This document shows, piece by piece, positions 53,761 through 64,000 of a stretch of 64,000 bases of DNA (its first letter is position 1; every line of letters starts with the position of its first letter). The DNA comes from Scatophagus argus. Lineage: Eukaryota; Chordata; Actinopteri; Scatophagidae. The notes under the pieces are model-generated. The model was not told the DNA's origin. It saw only the letters and a list, made by a program, of their open reading frames with translations, and searched no databases. The stretch covers positions 6,754,862 to 6,818,861 of the forward strand of contig NC_058510.1 of assembly GCF_020382885.2 (NCBI RefSeq), written 5' to 3'. Position numbers and translations under genes: made by a program.

Positions 53761-54117
53761 TCTGTATGTTCAGAGTGGAGCTATGGGCTTCATTCTTGAA
53801 ATGCAATATCCATGCTTCAAACCCTACTCCGACCCACTCTACAGAGCATCCACCCACTATCAGACAGCTGACACATGTTTCAGGGGAAATATGTCCACCC
53901 TGAGTCATGCGGGGAGGGGGGGGATTAGATGGTTTGACAGGCTGCCCCCTGCTGTCACTATAGCAACAGTGTCACTCTATCAAGTCCTATTTGGCACTAT
54001 GAGATAGATTAACATATGAAGATAGTTGCCCCCATTTTATGTTTTTATTGTTACGGGCAGAACTGCTGTTTTTTTTTTTGTTGTTGTTGTTGTATTTTTG
54101 CAGTAGTAGATGTTTCG

Positions 54118-54131
54118 CCAGCAGAGGGTGC
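54118..54131 (+). promoter_or_regulatory. CTCF-like motif
   Basis: CCAGCAGAGGGTGC fits the CTCF core CCASYAGRKGGCRS at 13 of 14 positions (T instead of C at position 12). It lies at the left edge of the CpG-rich block between klhl40 and hhatl. Occupancy is an inference. Confidence 0.4.
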
Positions 54132-54232
54132 TCTGTGCTTTACCCGTCAGTAGTTGGCGCTCTGGCGGAAGAAGTTCATTGGGTACCTGGTGCGACAGTG
54201 TACAGACCACACGCCGTGTACGCTCCAGTTGA

Positions 54233-55058
54233 CCTGTATTTTTCTGTTTTGCAGGTAAGCTGGGTTGTAAACAAAATATAAACACTAGATAACAGTAGCG
54301 ATAGACCATAAGCGCCTTAGAGTGTAACCGATGTGGAGCTAAAGAGTAAATTCGCGAGTGTATGGGTTTTTAAAGGCAACCCGCCATACAAAAGAGCGGA
54401 CTCGTAGTCCGCGGCGATCGCGGTAATAAACTAGAAAGCTGTTGTACATCTATATGAGTTAATATAACATAAACTGCCGATGCACATAACGGTTGTGCAA
54501 GCATGAGTTTGTGGCCAATACTCATGTTAATTGTAGTAAATGTGTGTTGTTTGTGGAGACGGAAATACAGAGTTAAGCTAGGTGAAGAGCTAAGCTACAG
54601 AGCACGTGTGATGCTGCACTGGTGTTAGCTGCACTGAGCGATTTCTTTGTAAACAGAAGGTGTACACTGTGTTTGGGTCGTTTCAATAATGGTGAATACA
54701 GTAAAATGTTTCAGTTTAACAATAGATTTTAATAAAGTGTGAGATAAGGAAAGTGAGATAGAGTTTAGTAAATTTAGTTCATAAGAGTAATAAGTAAGAG
54801 GTTAAAAACAGTGATTAAAAACTGGTTAAAAGCAGTAAGAAAAACTTTATTGTAAGTTCATTAAAGTATTGGTTCCCACGTTAAAGGCATATGATCAGTC
54901 TGTTAATTCATGATGGTGATGTATGTGAATCGAATGATATAAATATTGAAATAGTCATAGTAACGTGTTTGATAGTACAAGTGTATTGTGTTCTGCTTAT
55001 TATAAGATTGATAAGAAGTTCAGTGAGTACGTGGTGCCTGTATTTTTCTGTTTTGCAG
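54233..55058 (+). repeat. Segment bracketed by a 22-bp direct repeat
   Basis: An identical 22-base sequence starting CCTGTATTTTTC and ending TTTTGCAG occurs at 54233-54254 and 55037-55058, each preceded nearby by GTACG. The repeat has the form of a splice acceptor (pyrimidine-rich, ending GCAG). The enclosed 780 bases go from CpG-rich to AT-rich. It could be a transposon remnant with short direct ends or a locally duplicated acceptor. No family was recognised. Confidence 0.55.
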
Positions 55059-55976
55059 TTTCTAAAAAAATAAATATGTCACATGGGAGATGAGTTGGCC
55101 CATCATTTCCTGCAGTGTATCACCTACATACAGGTATATATATATACTACATCTAACTACACCACCTTAAGCCTTATTAAGCCAGTAAAATAAATAAATG
55201 AAACATATATTAATTAAAATGTTTTATAGTTAGGTTTTTGTTTGACATAGCACAGTTCTTAAGCTGTTGTTTTTGCTACATTCATTATCAATGTATGAGA
55301 GCACTGCATGTTTAATTTATTAAGTTCAGGGCTGATTTGATATGTTTGACAGGTAAGTAGTGCCAGTAGTGTCTAGTCCATGAAAGCAGAATGATGGAAA
55401 GATGCTCATGGGGGAATGTTAGCTCTCTGTATGATCTAGACTCTGGATCTCTTCTATTTGTAAAGTGTTGTGAGCTAACTTTTGTTGCATGTTGGCACTG
55501 ACTGTATAAATAAGGCTGACCTAACTTCAACTGACTTAAAAAATTTGTTTCAGTAGACCAGCATCGAGCTCTCAAAACCAAGTAAGTTTTGGTATAAAAA
55601 AAGAAGAATTACCAATGTGCTTCACAGACGTGCGTCACTCTCTTTATCACTTTAACACTGTTGAGGTCCATGTGGTGATTCACCACAGGTGTGACCAGAA
55701 CTGTTCCACAGGACAGTGTTAAAAGAGTTTCCAGTGTGGAGGCATCAAACAGAAATAAAGCTGCTCACTGCTGATGTAATGCGACAGAAATACCTCACAA
55801 CCCTAATGACAGGATTCAACACTGACTCATGGAGGGTTAAAAGACCCCTTATCTCATTCATATTCCAACATCTTCATCAGAAAGGAAACTGTAAAGACAC
55901 AGAATGTGACAAATCTTTGCAGTTTATTTTCTGCATTGATGACAAAGGTTTCACAAACACATTTTTTAAAATGTTA

Positions 55977-55982
55977 TTTATT
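55977..55982 (-). terminator. hhatl: Candidate poly(A) signal of hhatl
   Basis: TTTATT on the plus strand (AATAAA on the hhatl strand), about 235 bases after the stop. A second one lies at 55923-55928. Confidence 0.45.
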
Positions 55983-56217
55983 TTAGTGGCTACTGAACAG
56001 TATGCATATGTATATTATATAATTTGATTAAATCTTTTTCATTAAGCTTTTCTTCCATTTAGGTATAAACACAGTTAAATGGTGGTGAACTTATTTACAG
56101 TTGATGGTGTTTTCTACATCAGCAGAAACCAGACATCTATTCAGAATTCATGTTATAAAATCTGTATTGATGATATCACTGCTGGGCATATATGTCCTTC
56201 ACTTTAGCATCAAGTAT

Positions 56218-59200
56218 CTACTCTGCCTTTTCCTTGCTGGGATCTGCGACTGGCTGAGCTGTGGGTACAGGTGTGGGTGCTGGTGCAGCTGCAGTGCCAG
56301 CTGGTTGGCTGGTGGTGGCGGTAGGAGGAGGAACAGGAGGAAGAGGATCAGGATCATCGATAAGAGCCTGCCTCCTCTCTCGCTCCTTAATCACTTGGAT
56401 CAAGCAGTAGGTGACAAACATGACAATGATGGTGGTTATAGGGAAGCCTGGGAAGGTAAGAAAAACGTAACTGTTAACAGAATTTGTGAAAAAAAAAATA
56501 AATCATTGTCTATAAAATAGAAAAAAATAAGTAAAATAACCTTTGAGAAGCAGCCGTTTAGCAACCAATTTGGCAAAGTCCAAACTGTTCAGGGCCAGGA
56601 TGTTGTACAACACAATACTCCAGAAGTTGAAAGTGTTGAAGATGGCTCTGATCCGACGGGATGTTGCCTCTGACATTGCCATCTGTAAATGAAATGTTTT
56701 CTTTAAATTAGCAAAAAACATTTGCAAAAACTGAAATGTAAAGGCAGTTTCCACTAACAAACCTCAAAAGAAACAAAAGGCTCCATGGAGAAGAACTTGG
56801 CGGTCCACAGCTCAAAGTTGAGGCCGAAACAGTTAAAGAAAGCCCAGAACAGCACCACCTCGCAGGGTCCCAGCCAAAGGATGGTGACGCCGAAGGTGCA
56901 CAGTGTTGCCACCAGCTCCTCAACCACATTCTCATGTTTTCCTCCCAGGTAATCGTACACATACCTGCAGATAATTACAGAGCATGAGAACCTCTAAATT
57001 TGACAAAAATAAGAAGACTTTAATTTATTGATCTCTCTGAGAGACTCACTTGCACAGCCAATCGTTGATCCCTCTGTCAAAATGGCTATGAAAGGAGAAA
57101 GGAAAACAAAGAGCAGGATTAGTTTCACACATGCTGAGTATAATAAGCCAAATGTGACCAAGCTTTCTAAACTTAACTCACGTTTCAGCAAACACATAGA
57201 GCATAGTGATGCATTTTGGTGGTTTGGGAGGGTCCAGATGATCCAGTCTGGACACTATGTTGATGACTCCAAACATGACAGCTGCTTTCACCCAGTCATA
57301 CACCAGATTAAAGTAAGCCAGGCCCACTGGAAATAATAAAGTCACATTACTTATGTATTGCCACACACCAAGGACAGGTGACAGTAGGCAGATCATGTTA
57401 CTGTGTGCCAAACCCATCAAATTTCTGCTCTGGTTAAAATGCAACACCGTAAAGTCAAAACATTAAATGTAGGATATTTTGGGGAGGTGCCACAAACCTA
57501 AGGCCCAGTCTGAGAGGTGCTTCAGCAGCTTCATGTCGGTGGGGATGGTGAGGATGTACATGAAATGGAAGATGACATCCACTACAATGATGACTCCCAG
57601 GTGGGTCAGGCCCTGCAGGCTGATATTCCACAGCTCCCACTCTTTCCTGGTCAAGTCTGATTTGTTGGCCTGCAGGTGGCAGCAAAGACACATGACAAAG
57701 AGTCCACATTTCCATGCCACAGCCCATGGAGAGAGTTCTGATAGTGATGTATCAGTATGATTGTTTTAAAGCCACTAAGTTTGAGATACTGCACTTCAGA
57801 ATATATTTGAGGTATCTGCACTTTGCTTACCAATTTATATATCTGTACCACAATTAGATTTTGCATATACATGTATGAAAAACTTATTAAAGTACCAGTG
57901 CATTGAACTAAAATGAACCTGCAACAGTTTAAGTTATTTTTCATGGAAAAATGTGAGTATTTGCTGCTTATTCTTCAAATTATTTTGGTAACTTTAATGT
58001 ATTTTTAAGATTTTTGAAGCTTGTACAGTTGGTTGAACAAAACAAGCGCTGTGAAGATGTCACTTTGGGTAATTGTGCCGCTATTCTCACAATTTTTTAC
58101 AAACCAAACAATCAATTGATGAATTGAGAAAATAATCAACGGATAAATTAATAATAAAAATAAGCTCCAGTCCTGTACAAAATATTTCAATTGCTTTGTT
58201 TGTTTTTTTTAGAGAATGTATAAACATGAAGTTACTCTTTGGTTGGCCTGGTCAAAACCCATAATCAGGCAAACACTGACCATCGATATTGCAGATACTG
58301 TTTTAAGGGTTAACAAAAGTTTGCTCCATGATTGCAACACCATCTAGGACAACAAATGCACAAGGTCCACAGACACCTATGTTAAGCCCTTTGAGACAAA
58401 CTGCTTGTAAAAATGGGCTATACAAATAAAGTTGACTTGACTTGACTTGACCTAAGATGCTGGGTTAAGTGTGGGAATAAAAACCTACTGCAACTTACTT
58501 GAACATAAAACTTATCGAATGTCATGATAGGCCCAAAGTAGAAGAAGGGGAGGTAGAAGTTGTACTTGAGCAGCTCCAGGATGTTGTAGTTGCCATCTTT
58601 CCTCTCGCAGTTCTCCAGGGCAAAGCTCATACAGCGCATTATAGTAAACCCACAACCTCCATAAAAGAGGACATGACGCAGCTCAAAGTCCCCCTTCACA
58701 AAACCCTCCTACATGGGAACATAAAGCATAAAAAAGATGTAAGGAAATGCAGTAAAAAAAACTTGAAATGAACAATTTCTGTAATCTGTCAAATGCCATC
58801 AGTTTACCTGCCACGACACAAAGGGTTCACACTTGAATGTAGCAAGGGTGCAGAGGCCTGTGACAAAACAAAGCCAGCGGATTTTCACCAAGGAGATGCT
58901 GTAGAGCAGGATACAGTGGGACAGGATGAGGGTGACGTAGGTCCAGCCCATACTGGTCCACACGGCCAACAGTCCGTAAACCAGGTACACCAAAGACCTG
59001 TACTGTGGGAGGGAAGTGAAGTGTCACCTCAAGCTGCATCTCAAAGGAGTGACGCAGAAAGGCAGTACATTTACTCCATTACATTACCGTAGGTGCTGTG
59101 TTTTAATACAAATCTTTATCTGACAGCAGTTATTGGTTACTTTTCAGATCAAGATTAATAAATCAAATAATGTCACTAGAATTGCCAGGTTTATTTCAGT

Positions 59201-61006
59201 AAAGGACCAGTACTCTTCATCCCACCACTTAAAAGCTGGTCAGTGAAATAAAAGTACTGACATTTTGTTTAAAAGTCACTCTAATGATCCCATTTTAGAT
59301 TTGTAAGTTATAAATTAAATTACTCCACACTCCTAAAGATAACAACACCTGATTACAGCCAGTTGATAACAAAGAAACACTTTTTCACTCTGCCAAAGTG
59401 ATACATTTGCACCCAAAGCGACAATCTACACTTGCTGACAGACTTTCGCCCCGGAGACTCTGCTGACACACGACATGTGGTTCAGTGTTGTTACCCAAAC
59501 CAAACTGACATAAAAGATCAAGCTAAGAATAGAGCTACATTTCTATTTGTTCTCGCTCTCATTCTTCTTCTGCAGCCATCCCTGCATCTGAATCTCACTC
59601 AGTCTTTTCCCTTCCACCTGGTCCTGTTTGTCATCTGCTGTTTAGCTAAAGATATAAAAAGCTACTGTACAATGTTGTAAAAATAAAGCATGACAAAGAG
59701 GATTTCAAATGTCACCGAGTATTCATAATAATGCAACACAGAGAGAAGGAGGGTCCCGATCACTAAACCTGAGGCTCCATTACTATGCTCCTCTTCCTGC
59801 CGCAGCTCAATCACTTAATCAATGAGTCAGTCAGTAGAAGCACCTGTGGAGCCAGCATGGAGCAGATCTTAGCGAACAGCACATGACCAGAGAGAGCAAA
59901 CAGGATGTGATCTCTGAAGGTGGAAAACCACATCATCCACTCAAAATCAGCCGTATCCTGCAAATCAGAGATCGCAAACTGAGAATTAGAAACATTTTTA
60001 CATCAGCAACAAATGCCTTTTTGAGCTGTAGATGTAAATGGTCCCTCACCATTTTCCTCCCAAAGTAGTACCATCCTGGCTTCACACCGGTTTTGAATGT
60101 CTTTCTGTTAGCATTGGCTGGGAATAGGAACAGAGGAGGAAATATGGGGAAAAAAATACACAGAAATAATTAGATGAGCGCAACACAGCAGGAAGCAAAA
60201 CTGAGCGAAGGAGATTATTTGTCATATTTTCTTCCTCCTTATTGCATTTTTCCTGTTCCTGTGAAACTTTTGTTACAAGTCACAGCCAAACTCACAATAA
60301 ACACAGTGTCAAGACAGGACATATTTTCCTCTTGTGCTCTGTGGTATTAATACTGACATCTGATCTCCTCTGAAAGGTCTGCATACCTCCAGCTCCTCAC
60401 CCTCACGCAGTGACACTGCCCCTGTATGCACTTTGCGTTGTCTGTATGTGACTGTGCCATGCAGGACTAAAGTTGTACCTCATGCCTCAACATCAGGCTC
60501 AAAGTCCAGCCTCATTTTAGGGCTGAACTAATGCACAGATTTGTTTAAAAGGATAAGAGAAGTTATGTTCATGCCTGGTTTTATGTTGGCACATCTGCAT
60601 GAGAGAGTATGTGTCAGTGTGGTCTAATCATAACCTGAATCTGAGTAGGCTTTTCTTTCTTTTTTCTGTCATTGTATGTGATCTTTACTTTCACTGACCT
60701 TTGATGCTCTACTTTTTGAAAAGCAAACAGACTCACCTACAGTTAGCATAATGAAGTATTTTTCTGTTACATAATCCATATGAAAATGTTCCTATAGAGA
60801 AATAAGATTGTCCACCATTCTGGAAACCATCCCTAAATTGCAGAGCAGGGGTGTCAAACTCCAACGCACACTTTAGATCGCGGGTCGATCTAAAGTGAAC
60901 ACTTTGAACACATTTTTAAACATACAGAATAAAAACAGACAGGAATATCATTCCAAAATAAATAAAATAAATTAATACGCACATATACACACACATATAT
61001 GTATAC

Positions 61007-61067
<61 letters not shown>

Positions 61068-61076
61068 GATATATAC

Positions 61077-61127
<51 letters not shown>

Positions 61128-61132
61128 CGTAT

Positions 61133-61163
<31 letters not shown>

Positions 61164-62708
61164 CGTATACACATATATATATATATGTATATATAATAAA
61201 ATCTCCTGTCAATCGTAGAAATCGTAGAAATACGAACATGCTGCAAAAAACCTTTTAAAAAAAGGGCTTTTCTCACAAGAAAGACTTTAAAACAAGAAGT
61301 GTTCAGACGTTATTGCTTGAGTAAAATGCATGATCTCACAGAGGATTCTTATGGCTCAATTAAAGTAGTTGGAATATAGTTTCATATATTGCTAGTGAAC
61401 TACAATATTTATTATCACCATCAGGGATAGTTTTATTAACTTTCTTTGTGAAAGTGCAGGCCTGGTGTTTGTCGCCATATGAGCGAGTAGCAGACGAGGA
61501 GATTTTCCTGTGGCTGACATGTTAAGGATAAACAGAAATAAGCAGCCATTCATTTCATTTTCAGAAAAACACCACTAACACCAGTGTGAAAACGCCGTGA
61601 ACACACCACCATGCCGTGAACACACCGCCATGTGTCGGGTGATTGTGCTGAAAGTGATGTTTGGTCGTCTCACGGCGGCCATCCGGCGTCTCCTCGTTAG
61701 CTCACAGATCCGACGTGCTTGGCTTTGCGTGCACGTAAGAAACGACAAAAAAAACTCACCCGGTCGTTTGTTTTACTGAAGCGATCATGTGAAGGATTGT
61801 GGCAGTTAACGACACAGCACGTTCCCACCATCTTTTAACTTGTTAAAACAAAACAACAGAAAACAAGAGCAGCATCACGCACGCAGCCGGCGTAAACAAA
61901 CTTTTCAGTTACCCGCAAAACCCACAAGGCATTGCGGTTTCCGGCAGGCATGAGCAGTGTGACTCAAAGCTGAACAGTCAGGGTTTTCCATATTGACTAT
62001 TTACTGCATAGGATCAAATCCATATATTGACGACAATATTATCAGCTGATTTTATATCAGCACAGATATACTAGAGTGTTTGCATGTGTAAGAGATAATA
62101 CACAGTTTTTGGTAAACATCACACATAAAGGAGTATGTAAGTGTATTTCTCAGGGTCTACTTTTAGCTGCGGATTAAGACACATTTGGTGCTAGAGTTTC
62201 TAGAGCATCAAATGTGTCTTAATAGCAGCTAAGGTTTAGTGAGTATTTACAGGATGGTGTCCATGAGATTGACTCAAAATAAACTGCAATGTCCACGGAG
62301 GAATAAAGAACAAGAAAAAATACTTGTTTGGAGGATCATTTCATTGTTGGTTTTGGTCTTGTTTCTGGGATTTCTTAAGAAGACAATAAGAGCAAAAAAT
62401 AAAATGTCACCCGACTCATCATTTAAATGAAATTAGGTTTCATTTAGCAATTTCATGTATGTAGTTTTCAACACAGGTGATCAAACCTTTACCTGTGCAC
62501 ATGTCAGACTGAGTTAGAGTCATGTTCATTAGCAGAGAATTACTTCACAAACATGATATTCAACTCTTCACACCCATGTGTGTGTGTGCATCTCATACTC
62601 ACAGCTGGACACCTCAAAGATCCAGCTGGCAGCCCACAGCATGGCCAGACACAGCACGGTGTTGTAGAAGTAGACCTCATATTTGGGAAGAGCAGCTTTG
62701 ATCCCCAT
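56218..62708 (-). CDS. hhatl: Hhatl, HHAT-like membrane-bound O-acyltransferase family protein
   Basis: Coding exons on the minus strand: 62708-62603, 60117-60050, 59957-59844, 59002-58808, 58708-58499, 57669-57498, 57326-57182, 57085-57050, 56964-56763, 56682-56541, 56447-56218. Phases join to 540 codons, giving 539 aa. It starts [16 protein letters not shown] (human MGIKTALP). It is a multi-pass membrane protein with MBOAT blocks [55 protein letters not shown] and [20 protein letters not shown]. At the place where HHAT has its catalytic His (WHG), this protein has W379-L380-G381, so it should lack acyltransferase activity. The human protein shows the same change. The C-terminal tail is Pro/Thr/Ala-rich and makes the protein about 35 aa longer than human. 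Mammalian HHATL is a muscle sarcoplasmic-reticulum protein, reported to interfere with Hedgehog palmitoylation. An acceptor at 62740 shows that a 5' untranslated exon lies further upstream. Confidence 0.95.
58080..58170 (-). mobile_element. Fragment of hAT-like MITE family A in an hhatl intron
   Basis: ACCAAACAATCAATTGATGA followed by ATTGAGAAAATAATCAACGG and ATAAATTAATAATAAAAATA matches the right-hand part of family A. The terminal repeat is diverged. Confidence 0.5.
58378..58453 (+). repeat. Retroposon 3' tail with (TTGAC)n
   Basis: TTAAGCCCTTTGAGACAAAC, then GGGCTATACAAATAAAGTTG, then about four TTGAC units, is a 3' end seen on many teleost retroposons. The 5' part of the element is not recognisable. 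It lies in the hhatl intron just downstream of exon 5. Confidence 0.65.
60846..60900. mobile_element. hAT terminal fragment with a 12-bp inverted repeat
   Basis: CAGGGGTGTCAAACTCCAAC at 60846 is the classic end of a widespread hAT family. Beside it, CACTTTAGATCG and CGATCTAAAGTG are perfect inverted arms around CGGGT. The rest of the element is not evident; the (TA)n tract follows. Confidence 0.55.
60990..61196. repeat. (TA)n microsatellite with TATG/TACG interruptions
   Basis: About 200 bases of almost pure TA with regular GTATA, CGTATACAC and CATATA interruptions, in hhatl intron 1. The long Tyr/Ile ORFs on both strands here are artefacts of the repeat. Confidence 0.95.
62164..62231. repeat. 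Long imperfect hairpin in hhatl intron 1
   Basis: Left arm 62164-62192 begins TAGCTGC and contains ATTAAGACACATTTG. Right arm 62204-62231 contains CAAATGTGTCTTAAT and ends GCAGCTA. About 26 of 28 positions pair, with a few mismatches and one extra base. The 11-base loop itself contains CTAGA/TCTAG that can pair. The size and shape would suit a pre-microRNA-like stem or a short palindromic MITE. The orientation of any transcript is unknown. Confidence 0.75.
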
Positions 62709-62740
62709 CGTGACACAGACGAGAGGAACTCTGAAGGCTC

Positions 62741-64000
62741 CTGAACACACAACGTCAGACCAGTTAACACTTTCTTTGTTCAAGCAAAACAGGTTTCACT
62801 TCTTCAACATTGCAGCCATCAGGGCTTGACTTAAGGAACAGGTCCTGATGGTTCAAACAGTGGTCATCACCTCCCCGCCCCGGTCAGGGCTCTCGTTCTG
62901 ACCCTCTGGATCACACTCAAGACTACAACACACTGTAGAGTCCTGAACCAGCAGCTGTGAGATTAAAACTAAAAAGGAAAGTGCAACAATGCAGCTTCAG
63001 TGTTTGTATGAGAGGCATCTATTCCAACTAAAAATAGACGTCTCAGCTTGTGAGACCTTCTTGATTTGGGACGTGTAGAGCGCTGACACGGTAGTAGAGG
63101 TGTAAAGTAACAAAAGACATTTCCTGTGGTATTGTAAGTACCACACCAGAGGAACTTTCCTCAGAGACATTTTATAGTTTGACTGCACTTTACTTCTGAG
63201 ACGTTTTTTACATTTTTACTGCACGTACATTCGCCTGAGGGACTTTATGGGTTAAGGTGGAGAATTATGAAGATAAACTGCTCAGCTGCACATGAAGTAA
63301 TTAGACCTTACCACAACGTAAAAATACGTCTTTAAAAGTCCTCCATTCGACATTTTATTCAAACAAAAGTGCACGAATATTAGCAACAAAGTAAATATCA
63401 GAAGCACTCATTATGTGGAGCAGCCCGTGTCAGTGTTATATTACTATATTATTGGATCATTTACTGATACATTAACATTATAACATAGTAGCTGGTCAAG
63501 TTTGAGCTAATTTTATCTGCTTCATAATCTGCTTTTGTTGTTTAATCTGTTGCACTTCATCACACTTTATAAACTGATCACTGGTATTTTATTTGAAAAA
63601 GAAACCTCATACAGAAGTAAAGTACAGGTACAAGTAATAAAGTACAAGTACAGCACATTGCTCAAATAAATGTAACTTTCTACCTACCGTTGCCTTGTAC
63701 TACCTGAACCATCTAAAATACTATTGTACAGCTTAGATATTAACACAATAATTGCTTGACCATGTTTAGAGTGTGTATATCACTACCCAAACTTGTTTTA
63801 CTTAAGATATTTTGGACTGAGGCACAACTTTCAGTGATGGAATGTCATCACAGTATCTTAATGTAAATATACTGTTAATTCCTACATTCAATCTTTTTAA
63901 AAACAGAAGTACGAATGCATTTAGCAACAACTCTATTGAAAATATCAGAAGTAAAAGTACTGATTTTGCTGATTTTTTTTGGTGTTATATTATTTGATTC
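62741..64000. other. Upstream of hhatl coding region, no exon recognised
   Basis: The hhatl leader must come from an upstream exon spliced to 62740, but no donor stands out with confidence. The sequence is AT-rich and shows no coding exon. The promoter may lie here or beyond the window edge. Confidence 0.4.

Larger units (their letters stand above)
53762..55976. other. klhl40-hhatl intergenic region
   Basis: No coding exon recognised. It includes a CpG-rich block from about 54.1 to 54.65 kb that looks like a promoter or repeat, a CTCF-like site, and a 22-base sequence repeated at both ends of an 800-base segment (listed separately). It contains no ORF resembling a known protein. Confidence 0.55.

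Noticed and set aside
60890-61276. Long Tyr/Ile ORFs on both strands
   Set aside because: They are translations of the (TA)n microsatellite and have no independent support.

Overview
This window is from a vertebrate genome, almost certainly a teleost fish. Five multi-exon protein genes with GT-AG introns can be rebuilt end to end. The DNA between them carries fish-type repeats: a tRNA-derived SINE, LINE 3' tails, hAT-like and other MITEs, and long microsatellites. There is no bacterial, phage or CRISPR content. Exon joins were worked out by hand from splice sites, reading phase and remembered family protein sequences; no alignment was run.

Layout. 1-5.7 kb: no gene seen, one SINE. 6371-8335 (-): sec22c, 7 coding exons, 303 aa. 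About 9-10.9 kb: divergent promoter zone between sec22c and nktr. 10907-23184 (+): nktr, 17 coding exons, 1409 aa, a cyclophilin domain followed by a very long SR-rich nuclear region. 26.0-44.1 kb (+): zbtb47, whose start codon lies at the very end of a far-upstream first exon (26503-26505), followed by a 13.4 kb intron, a BTB exon and zinc-finger exons (739 aa). 50395-53541 (-): klhl40, 6 coding exons, 614 aa, with a MEF2/TATA-like promoter. 56218-62708 (-): hhatl, 11 coding exons, 539 aa; its 5' untranslated exon lies upstream of 62740 and may be outside the window.

The gene order sec22c-nktr-zbtb47-klhl40-hhatl matches human 3p22.1, except that SS18L2, which lies between SEC22C and NKTR in human, was not found. 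Functionally this is a mixed neighbourhood: an ER-Golgi longin protein, a nuclear SR-cyclophilin, a BTB zinc-finger transcription factor, and two adjacent genes (klhl40, hhatl) known from mammals as striated-muscle genes of the sarcomere and sarcoplasmic reticulum. No new multi-gene system is visible. The most interesting points are the split zbtb47 start with an overlapping upstream ORF, a microRNA- or MITE-like hairpin in hhatl intron 1, a perfect 19-bp palindrome downstream of zbtb47, the klhl40 muscle-type promoter, and a CpG-rich block with a CTCF-like site and a 22-bp repeat between klhl40 and hhatl.
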